A stretch of DNA of 64,000 nucleotides from Hysterangium stoloniferum (GCA_015178975.1 WHVD01000021.1:372001-436000), one strand, 5' to 3'. Shown: positions 21,716 through 33,185, numbered from the stretch's first letter. Numbers and translations: made by a program. Notes: generated from the letters alone by a model not told the origin.

Positions 21716-23036
21716 CGAGTTTCAGGGCAAGGTGGGTTGTGATGATGGGATGGGAATCCAGCTGACATTTGACCACAGTCGAATTTTGAGCCTTTATTAA
21801 GGGTGTCATTCCTGCTGTTGTTGCACTGTTAAAGGACAGTGACTCTGATGTGTGATCAAGAGCAGTATCATTCATGGGGAAGATGTCAGAAAAAGGTACA
21901 GTACAGTATGGTGATAGAATGAGAATCCAACTGATGTTTGACCAAAGCCAAATTTCGAGCCACCATTTGAGGCTGTCATTACCACCATTGTTGCACTGTT
22001 AAAGGAGTCTAACTTTGATGTTCGATCAAGTGCAGTTTCCATCCTGGGGATGGTGTCAGAGCAAAGTGCAGTGTGATAATGGAATGGGAATCCAGCTGAC
22101 ATTTGACCAAAGCCAGATCAGGAGCCACCATTGCACCTGTCATTCCCAACATTGTCACACTGTTGAAGGACTCTGACTCTGATGTTCAATCACAGGCAGT
22201 ATCGGCCCTGGAGAAGGTTTCGGAGCAAGGTGCAGTGTGTGATAATGAGATGAGAATGCAGCTGACATTTGACGACAGCCGAACCCCGAGCAGCCATTGC
22301 GCATGCGATTCCTGACATTGTTGCACTGTTGAAGCACTCTGATAATTCCGTTCAACAGTTTACAGTATGGGTCCTGGGGGACATTTTCAAAGCAAGGTGC
22401 GGTGTGTGATAATGGGATGGGAGTCCAGCAGACATTTGACACAGCCAAATTTCGAGCTGCCATTGCACCTGCCATTCCCAACATTGTTGCCCTGTTGAAC
22501 AATTCTCATCATTTTGTTCAAGTATGCACTGTAGTGGCCCTTGTGAATGTTTCAAAACAAGGTGTGGTGTGATAACAGGACGGGTATCCAACTGACATTT
22601 GACCACAGCCGAATTTTGCATCGCCATTGCGGGTGTCATCCCCGACATTCTTTCACTTTTGAAGGATTCTGAACCTTTCTTTCAATCATGCACAGTACAT
22701 AAACTGGTGAACTTTTCAGAGCAAGGTACAGTGTGATAATGGAATGGGAGTCCAGCTCACATTTGACCACAGCTGAATTTCAAGCTGCCATTAGGCCTGG
22801 CATTCCCAACATTGTTGCACTTTTGAAGGACTCTGACTGTTCCATTCAATCAAGCACAGTATCGACCCTGGCAAAGTTTTTAGAGAAAGGTGCGGTGTGA
22901 TAATAGGATGGAAATCCAGCTGATGTTTAGCCACAGCCAGATGGCGAGCCGCCATTGCACCTGCCATTACCCATGTTGTTGCACTATTGAAGGACTCTGA
23001 CTCTGACGTTCGAGCAAGTGCAATATCAGTCCTGGG
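21716..23036 (+). pseudogene. Tandem array of HEAT-repeat exons, each followed by its own intron
   Basis: About eight units of about 165 bp. Each has an exon of 117 nt (measured: 21779-21895, 22113-22229, 22445-22561, 22609-22725, 22773-22889; two others 118 nt) and an intron of about 48-55 nt. Introns begin GTGCAG/GTGCGG/GTACAG, carry CTGAC or CTGAT near the end, and finish CCACAG or similar. Each exon encodes one 39-residue HEAT-type repeat (FRAAIAP.IPNIV.LLKDSD, then S.V..L..VSEQ). Exons start and end in phase 1, so whole units can be added without breaking the frame. HEAT repeats form alpha-solenoid scaffolds. In-frame stops (for example TGA at about 21852) and 1-nt indels show this copy is decayed. 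The last unit is cut at about 23036. Confidence 0.8.
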
Positions 23037-23579
23037 GGTATCAGCAGCACCACATCCTGACAGAAAGTGGAAAGGAGAAAGAGCGGGGAGGGTGGGAGAT
23101 TAGAACCTGTGGAAGGAGGGTGGGAGAGACACATTGGCAGCATCGAAGGCGGGAGGGAATGTAAACCAACGGTGTCGAGGGACTGGCACTGGAGCAGAAA
23201 CGCAAAATCAACACGACAAAGATGGTGAATGTAAATGTAAACACAACATCACGATATACCACCGAGTGCAAGTCCACCCTGCGTACAACCAGTGAAGGCA
23301 TCCCGGCTGACTTTTGTTAAGCAAGAAACCCGGTGCTACATCCACTATGAAACCTGCCACAATGTGAATAACATCAATGGTCACACCTACACATGATCCA
23401 GGCTTGGTACAACGTCGAGTGCAGCTTGCTCTTCTCTGTCCCCCGAAGTTCGCACATCCATTATTTTACCTTGCAGCACTGAGCCACTGCTCCTCTCCAT
23501 TGAGTCAAAGGCGCAACCATCTTGGACCTCTGCACTAGCATCGTCCCCTGCTGATGGCGACTTCCTGCTTTCCCATCCT
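23037..23579. other. No supportable gene
   Basis: Begins where the HEAT array is cut off and ends at the LINE fragment. Short frames only. The last part may belong to the eroded LINE RNase H region, but I cannot align it by eye. Confidence 0.35.
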
Positions 23580-24515
23580 CACCTCTCAGACTTTCAAGGC
23601 AATGAACACGCTGACACACTGGCAGAGCAGGCCACCTCTGCCAGGCCAGTACTACACTTGACTAGGGAAAGGGCCAAAGTCCGCTCAGTTAGAGAATGGG
23701 ACAGGGATTGGGCCGCCAAACTGCACTCGAATGCCTCAGCTTTGGTCCTCACTAGCCCGCCATTGCTCAAACTCTCTCCCATCCACAAGGACTTCCCCGG
23801 CTCCCGAGCACAACACACCCGCCTCATCCAAGCAATCACCGGGCATGGCTTCCTTGGGGAGTACTACTCTCGCTTTCTTCCCAACCTCTCCACTGCCTGT
23901 CCATGTGGCTCCACACCTCTCCAGACACGCGAACACATCCTCACCAGCTGCTCCCTCTTTGAAGGACACCGCTCCCTCCTGTGCAAGGTCTCGCGTGGAA
24001 TCGACCTAGCCTTCCTCTTGGGCATGAAGTCGGGGCTCAGGGCGGTTTCTAAGTTCATTTGCCAAACTGCTGCCTTTGCAAAACAGCCTAACAGACCTCA
24101 GAACCCCATTTCGACCCAACCTGGCACGCCTGAAACCACACAGACTCATGACCCACCCTAGAGGCCCCCTACCTTGCCACGGACCTCCCGCTTGACCTAC
24201 GCCTCCTATCTCCTGGACACAGAAAAGTCTCCTTCTAGCTATTTGTATTTCATTTGCGTACTTATATCCCCTTTGCATGCTTGTACTATCCTCTTGTGTC
24301 TCTTTCTTTTTGTGCCTACAACCCCCACTTCCCACCTCACACCGAAAACCCAGACTGCTTCCCTCCCACCAAAATCCCTCATACCCATGTAGCTCACTTG
24401 GCACTCTGTAATTCTGTAGCATAGTTTAGTGGGGACACCATGCCCCTGGCTGCAGTTAGTCCTTGTTACTTGAAGTGGGATACAAATATATCGAAAAAAA
24501 AAAAAAAAAAAAATC
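23580..24515 (+). mobile_element. LINE (non-LTR retrotransposon) 3' end, 5'-truncated, with poly(A) tail
   Basis: From about 23600 the plus strand reads GNEHADTLAEQATSARP, the end of an RNase H-type domain (tRNA-free 'GN..AD..A' motif). It continues through RLIQAITGHGFLGEYYSRF and the zinc-knuckle-like CPCGSTPLQTREHILTSC to a stop at 24159-24161. This is the C-terminus of fungal Tad/CRE-like LINE ORF2 proteins. A 3' UTR follows, ending GATACAAATATATCG and about 21 A residues (24495-24515). The endonuclease and reverse transcriptase are missing, as expected for a 5'-truncated insertion. Confidence 0.85.
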
Positions 24516-25184
24516 CTACACACGTAAAATAATCTATGCAAGCGGCAGTTTAGTGTCGATATCTTGGTTATTATTAAATAATAGTGAGCCAGTTATTGAT
24601 GGTTATGGGGCTTAAATGATGGCCCTACATATGTCAGTTCTGTGGTGTAATAGTAATTGTATTTTGTTTATGTATTTTGTATTGGTAATCTCTCTTGGTC
24701 GTGGGTTCAATTCCCGGTGTAAACAGTTGTATTATTTAGTATATATTCCTCTTGGGTGCCTAAGTTACCTGTATTAAGCAGGATGGTGTCTCTTGAATGA
24801 GGAGTCCCAAGACCCACAGCTTTCTTTTTTTTATTTGACAGCTGATGTGGCCTGTCCAAGCCTGAACAGGTCACCTGATGAGCCTGAACAGGTCACCTGA
24901 TGAGCCTGGACAGGTCACCTGATGAACCTGGACAGGTCACCTGATGAGCCTGGACAGGTCACCTGACAAGCCTGGACAGGGTACGTCATGCTGATTGCCT
25001 GCTCCATGTATCCAGTTCCCTGGTCAGGGCCTGCTCTAAACTCTTAACCAAATCAGGCCTGATCAGCTGTTTGGCGAACCTGAGCGCCTGATCGGCCTGT
25101 TAAGGCATGCTCAGGCCTGATTAGGGTTTTCGGATTTTTCCGACACACGCTGCCATACGCAACATTTGCTCCCAGCTTCCACCA
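24516..25184. other. No gene; tandem repeat and a tRNA-like trace
   Basis: About six copies of a 22-bp unit containing ACAGGTCACCTGATGAGCCT lie at about 24860-24985. At 24640-24730 a fragment with GGTGTAATAGTAA and GGGTTCAATTCCC resembles tRNA A and B boxes, possibly a decayed SINE. The anticodon region does not fold, so I do not call a tRNA. Confidence 0.45.
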
Positions 25185-25795
25185 TTGCACCTTCGAAATC
25201 GATATCCACGTCCACGTTCATCACAATGCCTGGGACTCTCGGTCGCCCCTGTCCTGCTTCTTCACATGCCAACCCTTCCGATGTTCCTCTCTCTGCTAAT
25301 TCCCATTCACCCGGCTTAACTGTCGAGGTCGCTGCCGTTGTCACTTCACCTTCAGCTTCACTGGTGGTTGAGCCATCCTCCGGAGTGGGACTAGAAGAAC
25401 CCAAGTATAGTCCACAACCAAACACCATGGAATATGCCAAGTGTTATTGGGCTCAGCACTTGTATTTGGCAGTCAAGCACGCAGGGGAAAATTGGGTGGA
25501 GTTTGGAAATATTGAATTACCTACCTCATCAGAAGCATTCCCGGAGGACTATATGAGTTTTCTATATGTCCTCTTCTATATATGTCATGCAGGGTGGGCT
25601 TTGATGAAGGTATGGAGCAATCCGCCCCGTTGGAACAGTCATTGATGGGGATTATTAAGTTCCGTGCTAAAGGCCAAATGCAACAACTGGGGCATATGCT
25701 GGACCAGTTACAACACTTGATCAAGATGGGGAAGGTCTGTCACACGCATCAGTACTAAGTCATTGAAACTTCTTGTTCTTATTGCATTTTAGGGG
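25185..25795 (+). pseudogene. Gene fragment, copy A (unknown family; paralogue at 62798)
   Basis: An ATG at about 25226 opens MPGTLGRPCPASSHANPSD and a Ser/Pro-rich N-terminus, then AKCYWAQHLYLAVKHAGENW and ELPTSSEAFPEDY. A second block in another frame reads MEQSAPLEQSLMGIIKF and QLGHMLDQLQHLIKMGK. The stretch is very similar to 62798-63409. An intron seems to lie between the blocks: copy B has GTGGGT after EDY, while copy A has ATGAGT, a lost donor. I do not recognise the protein. It runs directly into the 62-nt intron at 25796 from which the following array seems to derive. Confidence 0.5.
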
Positions 25796-26983
25796 GTGAG
25801 TCATTGTTCCCTTGATTCTCTTGCACTACGCTGATCGACCTCTGCTCTTTCCTCCAGCTCGTGCGTGTACCGTGTTTCCTCCTCTCTTTATCCTCTAACC
25901 GTCCTCGTCTCTCTTTCCTCCAGCTTGTGCATGTACCGTTTCCTTCTCTCTTCGTCTTCCTCTGATTGGCCTCCTCTCTCTTTCCTCCAGGTCGTGCGTG
26001 TACCGTTTCCTTCTCTCTTCGTCCTCCTCTGATCGGCCTCCTCTCTCTTTCCTCCAGCGCGGGTACTATTTCCTCTCTTTTTCCTCCTCTGATCGGCCTC
26101 CTCTCTTTTTCCTCCAGTTGGTGCGTGTCCTGTTTCCTTCTCCCTTCGTCCTTCTCTGATCGGCCTTCTCTTTCTTTCCTCCAGCAAGTGCGTGTACTGT
26201 GTTTCCTCCTCTCTTCGTCCTCCTCTAATCGTCCTCCTCTCTCTTTCTTCCAGCCGGTGCGTATACCATTTCCTTCTCTCTTCGTCTTCTCTGATCGGCG
26301 TTCTCTCTCTTTCCTCCAGCTCGTGCGTGTACCGTTTCCTTCTCTCTTTTTCCTCCTCTGATTGGCCTCCTCTCTCTTTCCTCCAGTTCGTGCGTGTCCC
26401 ATTTCCTTCTCCCTTCGTCCCCCTCTGATCGGCCTCCTCTCTCTTTCCTCCAGCGAGTGCGTGTACCATTTCTTACTCTCTTTGTCCTCTTCTGATTGGC
26501 CTCCTCTCTCTTTTCTCCAGCCTGTGCGTGTACTGTTTCCTTCTCTCTTCATCCTCCTCTGATCGGCCTCCTCTCTCTTTCCTCCAGGGGGTGCGTGTAA
26601 CCTGTCTTTCTCTCTTCTCCCTCTATTTAGCCTCCTCTCTCTTTCCTCCAGTTGGTGCGCGTACCCTTTCTTTCCCTCTTCGTCCTCTTCTGATTGACCT
26701 CCTCTCTCTTTCCTCCAGCTCGTGCGTGTACCATTTGCTTCTCTCTTCATCCTCCTCTGATCGGCCTCCTCTCTCTTTCCACCAGGGGGTGCGTGTACCA
26801 TTTCTTACTCTCTTTGTCCTCTTCTGATTGGCCTCCTCTCTCTTTTCTCCAGCCTGTGCGTGTACCGTTTCCTTCTCTCTTTGTCCTCCTCTGATTGGTC
26901 TCCTCTCTCTTTCCTCCAGGAGGTGCGTGTAACCTGTCTTTCTCTCTTCTCCCTCTATTTAGCCCCCTCTCTCTTTCCTCCAG
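25796..26983. repeat. 67-bp minisatellite of intron-like units (18 acceptor sites)
   Basis: The first unit (25796-25857) is an ordinary-looking 62-nt intron, GTGAGT...CTGAT...TTTCCTCCAG. It is followed by tandem units, each with GTGCGTGTACC (donor-like), a T/C-rich body, CTGATCGGCCTCC (branch-like) and TTTCCTCCAG (acceptor-like). Only about 3 nt (CTC, TTG, GGG) separate each AG from the next GT. CCAG ends fall at 25857, 25923, 25990, 26057, 26117, 26184, 26253, 26319, 26386, 26453, 26520, 26587, 26651, 26718, 26785, 26852, 26919 and 26983. A five-unit higher-order repeat of 332 bp is visible (26588-26651 recurs at 26920-26983). Purine-rich minus frames of up to 340 codons are by-products. Confidence 0.9.
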
Positions 26984-27627
26984 TTGGTGTGTGTATCCTT
27001 TCCTTTTCCATCCACCATAACTCAATCTCATCTCTTCACAGCCATTCCATGATATATTTGTGATGGGTCTGCTTCCCGCCTATAACAAACACAACACTGC
27101 CAATATAAGGTATTGTTTTTTCTCAGGATTGGAGGCCATTTACTGACAGCAATCCTGAAACTCGCCACCATTATGTGTAACATGCAGCTTGAACTGAGGG
27201 TTGTTTCCTTGCAGCATTTTTATTTTGTGTTTACATCCGCTGTGAATCAGCTTAATCAGCTTATATCATGGACGTCCCATGTTCCTTCAGAGGGTTTTAA
27301 AACTGTACTTCACCAAGCGGACTATTGGAGACATTAGCATTTTGTATATTTATTTTGTATTTTTAGGATGACAATAGTATTGGCTAGAAGATGCATATGG
27401 ATTGGAGATGGAAGATTCACAAAGGTTCAGTAAGAGAATTGAGCATCTGGATACAAGTACAGAGATCCCTCGTAAGTACTCCCATCTCAAAAGCACAGGC
27501 AATAGCAGTGTGAGTCGGAGAAACTCCTGGATAACAGCTAGGCCCCACTTTCCTATGCCAAAGTAAGAGACCATCCCAACAGGCCTTAGCAGAGTTTTAT
27601 AGTCTCCACAGGACCACGAATGGACTC
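26984..27627. other. No gene seen
   Basis: Unique sequence after the array. Short frames without motifs. Homology to the 4.3-kb segment begins at about 27628. Confidence 0.4.
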
Positions 27628-28808
27628 CTTATTTTGATTGCTTGGGCCCTAGATATTCTGTCAAGCCATCACCAATTTCCCTCCTCGATTTATTCATCTC
27701 CGCTTGGCCTTCATGGCGTTTCGGCACTGCCTCAATGGATCAAAGTTCGTATACCAGTCATCAATTGGCTAATTAACTACTGGACTCCGGGTTTCTGGGA
27801 AGCCTTCGGGGGTCGAGGTGAGAGACATACTGTAGGGTCCCTGGCTTTTTGAGATGTGGGCTGGACAAAACTACGGGCCATTTTGTAGTCTGGCAATACA
27901 CGAGTGGTTCTTTGAAATCTTGGGCGAGGAGCCCCAAGTTATCGTCTACACTGACCTTAACCTCCCAGACAACGTAGGAACGCTTGAGAGCGTAACAATA
28001 CAAGGTGCAAAACCAATGAGAAGGTATTTTTCGAGCTAGGACACTGACAAGATAGTTGCTCATTTTTCTTCCGCCTAGACATACCTGTCGTATTTCGTGA
28101 AGGCTACGCCGGCAGTTATGGCTTCAGCGTGGGGCCCCATATCTGTTATTCATGGAACCTCGCCACGTCTCACATCTTGAAAGCGTGGAAAGAATACGTA
28201 CTGCTTTACATAAAGAAATGTAGGCCTAAGGGGGTCTCTCCACACGAGTTGATGATCAGTAAGCAGAGAGGTCTTTTGGAAATGATACTAAAACGTACGT
28301 GACAATAGTCCTCAGCTGCCAGAGATACTTAGAAGTGGAAATACCTTGGGATTTGAATGTCTACATGCGCTTTATTAATGTCAGTGTCTGAAAAAATGAT
28401 TTAGGGACCCCCAAGTCTTCGTCTTGTTTGACCCCATTTCTCCACGTTGCATTTTTGGCCCCTCGGGCGGACCTCAATGTGCTATTGCGTGCTTCTTATG
28501 ATGCGGAGCCTAGTTGCGTGGATGACTCGGACATAGAGTCCAGTTACATCGATGACGCAGCGTGGCCGGGGACGTCATTGCGCTTCAATTGGTAAGCATT
28601 GATGTTGTCCTTATTTAATCCAATTAATGTCTCTTAAAAAGGTATGTGGCGGAGTAATTACAGCTGCCGAGGTGCATATGGGAGGAGGATTAAACTCGGA
28701 TAAATCAGATCCATTGAACAACTTTCTGTCATGTCTAGCTATATGATTCTGAGATATGAGAACGCTGCCAACTTTCTCGCATTCCCGGTCCTCCTCTTTC
28801 ACAGTGTT
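27628..28808 (+). pseudogene. Duplicated gene segment, copy 2 (unknown family)
   Basis: Parallel to 4264-5455. It is easier to read than copy 1: HEWFFEILGEEPQVIVYTDL (27899 on), then an intron-like gap from GTATTTTTCG (28022) to CCGCCTAG (about 28078), then TYLSYFVKATPAVMASAW. A later block has KAWKEYVLLYIKKCRPKGVS and HELMISKQRGLLEMILKRT, ending in TGA. A final block, RASYDAEPSCVDDSDIESSY, ends LRFNW and a stop near 28593. The protein is not recognised; frames do not join cleanly, so it is probably a pseudogene. Unlike copy 1 it is not joined to glycerol-3-phosphate dehydrogenase sequence. Confidence 0.5.
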
Positions 28809-29093
28809 TGTTGAAATAAAATATAGAATCTCCGGATGAACTATAAGAGCAGTATATAAATTCCGTTTGTGCGTATATCTTGTAGTAAGATTAGGCAAAC
28901 GAATGAGTAGATACATTAACACTAGGCTACTTATATATGTCTGCTAAACAATAGAATATCAAATGGGGCAACAAAAAGGGATTGAACAATGGGAGTAATG
29001 AAACAAAGAACAAAGAACAAAAGGAATATGTGTTACGAACTTATGTAACGCTCGTATTCCAACAGTTTTTTCACGGAGAAGAATGTACACAAT

Positions 29094-29400
29094 TGTTGAA
29101 TTAGGCTCACGCGTCACTCATTCATGCTTATGCCATTTCCCTCGGGTACCCGGCACTTGCCTAGCGACATTCGGAGCCGACCGGCCATATATAAGGTAGT
29201 TGACCACAGTAGAAACACCTCAGTCCGTTACCTTACATACAACGTGACTGAGGTGAGTTAAGGTCCTAAGCTACTCATCCTTACTGTAACTAATAGTTGT
29301 TGATTAGTTAAACTACTATTAGGTATATAATATATCAGTCCGTTACCTTACATACAACGTGACTGAGTTAAACTACTATTAGGTTCTTGAGTCTTCAACA
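29094..29400 (+). repeat. 5' LTR of copia copy 2
   Basis: 307 bp, TGTTGAA...TTCAACA. Contains TATATAAGG (29210-29218), a plausible TATA box, and a duplicated GTTACCTTACATACAACGTG motif inside. Confidence 0.88.
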
Positions 29401-29414
29401 GGTTATGGGCCCCG
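29401..29414 (+). promoter_or_regulatory. Primer-binding site complementary to the anticodon arm of initiator tRNA-Met
   Basis: GGTTATGGGCCCCG directly follows the LTR. Eukaryotic initiator tRNA-Met has GGGCCCAUAACC around its CAU anticodon, which is the exact complement of the first 12 bases. This is the half-tRNA priming arrangement known from Drosophila copia and yeast Ty5. Confidence 0.72.
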
Positions 29415-32400
29415 ATCGCGCCGTATAATACGATTGACGGAACACAGTCCAATCGTGTTCTCAAGTCTCAAGAACCTATCTAATTATATCCTAATTGAGA
29501 CAACTTTCTGCACAGGTTGCATATTCATCTTCGCAACCCTCTTCTTCCCATCATTCTTCTTTAGGACTCATTGTTCCTACACATGGTGTCGATCGCCTCG
29601 TTGTTGATGGCACTTAGACTTGAGGGCATCGTTCCAGTACTAAACCACCCCCGGAGTTTTTTTTGTTCGACGTTGAAAACCTATCTCGCCCCTCAAAGAG
29701 AGACTCGGTTGTGGTTCCAACCAGCTGTCGCTAACAATCCATCATGGCCATCCCTTGTCACTACAATTAACACTCGAAATGATATTTTTCCTACCATAAC
29801 TATATTTGACTATTCAACACCTCCAGCCTCTCAAATGCCGCTACAATTCCTTAGCAACCTTGGGAATACCTCCATTAACGTTGCTCATTGACTCAAGAGC
29901 TGGATGACGGACACAAAAACGCACGGCCGTCCTACGATCGACAAGCGATACAACGCGGCGTTGTCGCTATTCGTTCGACAAGTTGCAAGGAGTTTTGTTT
30001 TTTGCATCATTTAACCCATTATGTTTACTCGACACTTTCACAACCAACGGATCAATCACATCTTGTCCCGAAAGTCACTTTCTTCTACAGCTTTGTAGGA
30101 GACTACGCGAAAGGAGGAGTAGAGCGGCGAGGAGGAGCATAGGGAATCAAAGCACCGCACAAGTGGAAGGAGGCGGCCACTGTATTTATGTTTGACACAC
30201 TTGTCGCAGTGGCATCAGATCCTCCATCCTTCAACAACCCTTTTGGCCCATTCCACATCTGAGTGTAACCACTTCTGCTCTATTCGCATCACGACCGCAC
30301 AGATTGATCATTGACGCTGCCCGCTTTGATGCAGAACAGTTACCTTACTCTGACCGCTGCATGCTAATTTCCTCTAATGTTCAACGTGTTTGCACCGGGT
30401 TTCCTGTGTATTCAACATGGTCAAAATGTGCCGTAGCTGGTGAAAAAAAATAAAAAATAAAAAAAAATTCACAAACGCATTACCCAGCTTGAGGGGCATT
30501 ATCAAGCCAATGCCGAGTGGGGGTGAAACCACTGGACTTGCACGGCTCTGTCACCAGCTGCTTGCTTTATCGTTGCGGACGTCACACTGACTTCTTTTTG
30601 ACAATCGCGATACGAAGTCGACTCGAACTGAACCACCGTCACGCCTCGTCGAACAGCGTACGCTGTACGGAACCTGAACCCGAGCCTGTGAACGTCTCGT
30701 TGAAAAGCGCTGCATAAGAAAACTGACCACACTGACCCCGACCGACCTCGACCCGGACTCAGATACAAACTGAGTATAAACGAATACCGAACCTGACTCA
30801 GACCAAACTGAGTATAAACAAAACACCGAACCTGAGTTAGCCACGCCTTGTTGAACGGCGTGCACCGAACCATGAGTTAGCCACACCTTGTTGAAGGGCG
30901 TGCATGAGTTAGTCACACCTTGTTGAAGGGTGTGCATGAGTTAGTCACACCTTGTTGAACGGTGTGCATGAGTTAGTCACACCTTATTGAAGGGTGTGCA
31001 TGAGTTAGCCACACCTTGGTGAAGGGTGTGCATGAGTTAGTCACACCTTGTTGAACGGTGTGCATGAGTTAGCCACACCTTGTTGAACGGTGTGCACCGA
31101 ATCCCGAACCGAACCGAGTTAGTCACGCCTCGAACGGTGTGCACCAAATCCCCGAACCGAACCCGAGCTAGTCATGCCTTGAATGGCGAACCCCGAACTG
31201 AACCTGAGTTAGTCACACCTTGTTGAACGGTGTGCACTGAATCCTGAACCGAACCTGAATTGGACCACTGCAATATGCCCTGACACCCGATACTGACCAC
31301 CGAATAATGGTATTCATGGAAAGAAATGACTTTGTCTGCAGCTAATGCTCGGAGTGCATGGCTACCTTAGTGGAAGCATCACGAAGCCCCAAAACCTAGC
31401 TGGACAAACAGCGATGAGTTATTAGTGCTCCATGACACCGACTGAACCGCCTCGGGATCCACCTGTCCCGAAAAGAGGAAGAAGGACGAGAAAGCAGCTA
31501 CGCCGTACAAGAACGCTCGATAGAAGCGAGCTGCAAACGGAACGGCAACAATGTTGCGGCTCTTCACTTGAGTTGTCAATAAAATATCCTGCTCACTCGG
31601 TGGCGGCACACTCACTGCACCACCACCGTTCGACCCCGCACAGAGCGATCGCGCAATTTTAAAGTCCACGTGTCGTCGAAAAACACGCAGCTATTCGTAG
31701 GCGACACCGAGTCCAACGATGGCCAGACAGGACAGAAGGAAGTCTACGCGCGAGAGCATGTTTATCGAGCATTTGGCCATTTCGCTGCGACTGACACCGT
31801 CATCCATGCCTCCATGGTCCATTCGATAATTGGCCACACTATCAACAGGTCCTTTAAGCCCGGGGGCCAAATCCCGGAATGGTGGAGGAGGAAGGGAATT
31901 GCCTCCAGTCAAACCATCTCAAAAAGGAACCCGTGACGGCTAAACCCGAGAACTTTCTTTTCTTTTCATGTTTGTGGCACAGGTCAATAAATTATCCAAA
32001 CCGTACGTCCGTCCTTATACAAGACTATGTAAGTCGAGGAGGAGAATTTTAAGTCCCATTTTATTGCGACTCAACAAGCTTGCCTGGCCGACAATAATAT
32101 ATATATATATTCCCCTTCCTCGAATGAGCATTTGCTTTGTACAAGCTGATACGAGTCAAGAAGAATTTTTTTTAGTCCCACCTTATGCGACTCAGCGAGC
32201 CTGTCTCGTTGAAGCCGGTTCTGCGCACACCTCTTGTGGCACCTTGATTATTTACGCCGTTGAAGATCTCACGGCATCTCCCACTCACAGCATGCATGAC
32301 ACATGGAATTCTATGGACGATGACCTCACATCCTGGAGCAGTGGGGCTTATTCCAACATTTTTTTCTTGCTTCCTTCGACCAACCCCGCAGTGCATTGCA

Positions 32401-32900
32401 TCCGTGATGGTCTCGTGTTCCAGAAATGGTCTGTCCCATTATCCTAACTTGCGTCGCCGGGACCTGGAATCGGGAAGTTATGCAATTTGTCATATAGCTC
32501 TTTCTTTTGTATTAAAAAAGGCCGGGTCAGCATAAAGCAGGTGTTTAGCCGCTTCGGGTCAAGAATCTACTCAAACTCGCTTCGACATCTCACGCCCCAC
32601 TCCCTATCAATACGATATGCCAACCCATTGCTGTTGTTGAATCCTCAAAATTTCCGGTAATGATGACTCTCACGCATGAGGAGGAGGTCGTTTAATATTG
32701 TTCATGCGAGGAGTTATACGATCTCTCAGCTATCATATTCAGCCCCAGTATTGCACGATCTGCTCAGCTATTATATTCAGGTCCAGTATTGCTCACATGG
32801 ACCTGGCGTTGCTCGCACCCCCAGTTTCGGTTTCGATTTCAAGGAGTGCAACGGTGAGGAGGAGTGTCCAAAAAACGTCTTGTGTCATGGATGAAGTTGG
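29415..32900. other. Non-retroviral interior of copia copy 2
   Basis: No gag, protease, integrase or reverse transcriptase motifs are seen in any frame. Frames such as 29571-29891 look weakly protein-like but match nothing I know. An A-rich run (30440-30468), the 32-bp array, and decayed sequence fill the space. This could be captured host DNA, older nested insertions, or a non-autonomous interior. Confidence 0.5.
30834..31130. repeat. 32-bp tandem repeat with a hairpin in each unit
   Basis: GAGTTAG recurs every 32 bp at 30874, 30906, 30938, 30970, 31002, 31034 and 31066. Each unit carries CACACC, a 9-nt loop, then GGTGTG, so it can fold as a short hairpin. Flanking copies (30834, 31117-31230) are diverged. 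Confidence 0.85.
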
Positions 32901-32989
32901 TGACCCAGGAAGTTCGTTACCCGCAACCGCGACCAGCTTTTGCTATGGAATGGGAATTCAGGCGCAATATCTCCGATAAAGAACATGAA

Positions 32990-33178
32990 AAGCAATGCAC
33001 GAGTAAAACATATCGACATATGATATTACACACGCAGCAATGGGGATATCGGTGTACAACATCTTGCTTCAGCAGACAATCTAACAGATATGTTCACAAA
33101 GTCATTTCGCGTACTGCATACACAAGACAATGTTTTCCTCCTGTTCGTTTATGTGAATCCGAAGAGAACGCTTAGCCA
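32990..33178 (+). pseudogene. C-terminal end of copia polyprotein (RNase H)
   Basis: One plus frame reads YYTRSNGDIGVQHLASADNL then TDMFTKSF, the typical end of copia RNase H (residues around 'G.I.V.H..S..NLAD.FTK'). It ends in QEEC just before the purine tract and 3' LTR. Everything upstream of it in the polyprotein is missing. Confidence 0.75.
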
Positions 33179-33185
33179 GGAGGAG

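Noticed and set aside
25779..26801. A 340-codon Glu/Arg-rich minus-strand frame
   Set aside because: It is the complement of the pyrimidine-rich 67-bp array. The unit length is not a multiple of three and all minus frames are equally open.
25796..26983. CRISPR array
   Set aside because: Repeats are directly contiguous, with no unique spacers of constant length. The same holds for the 12-, 16-, 32- and 165-bp arrays, and the genome is eukaryotic.
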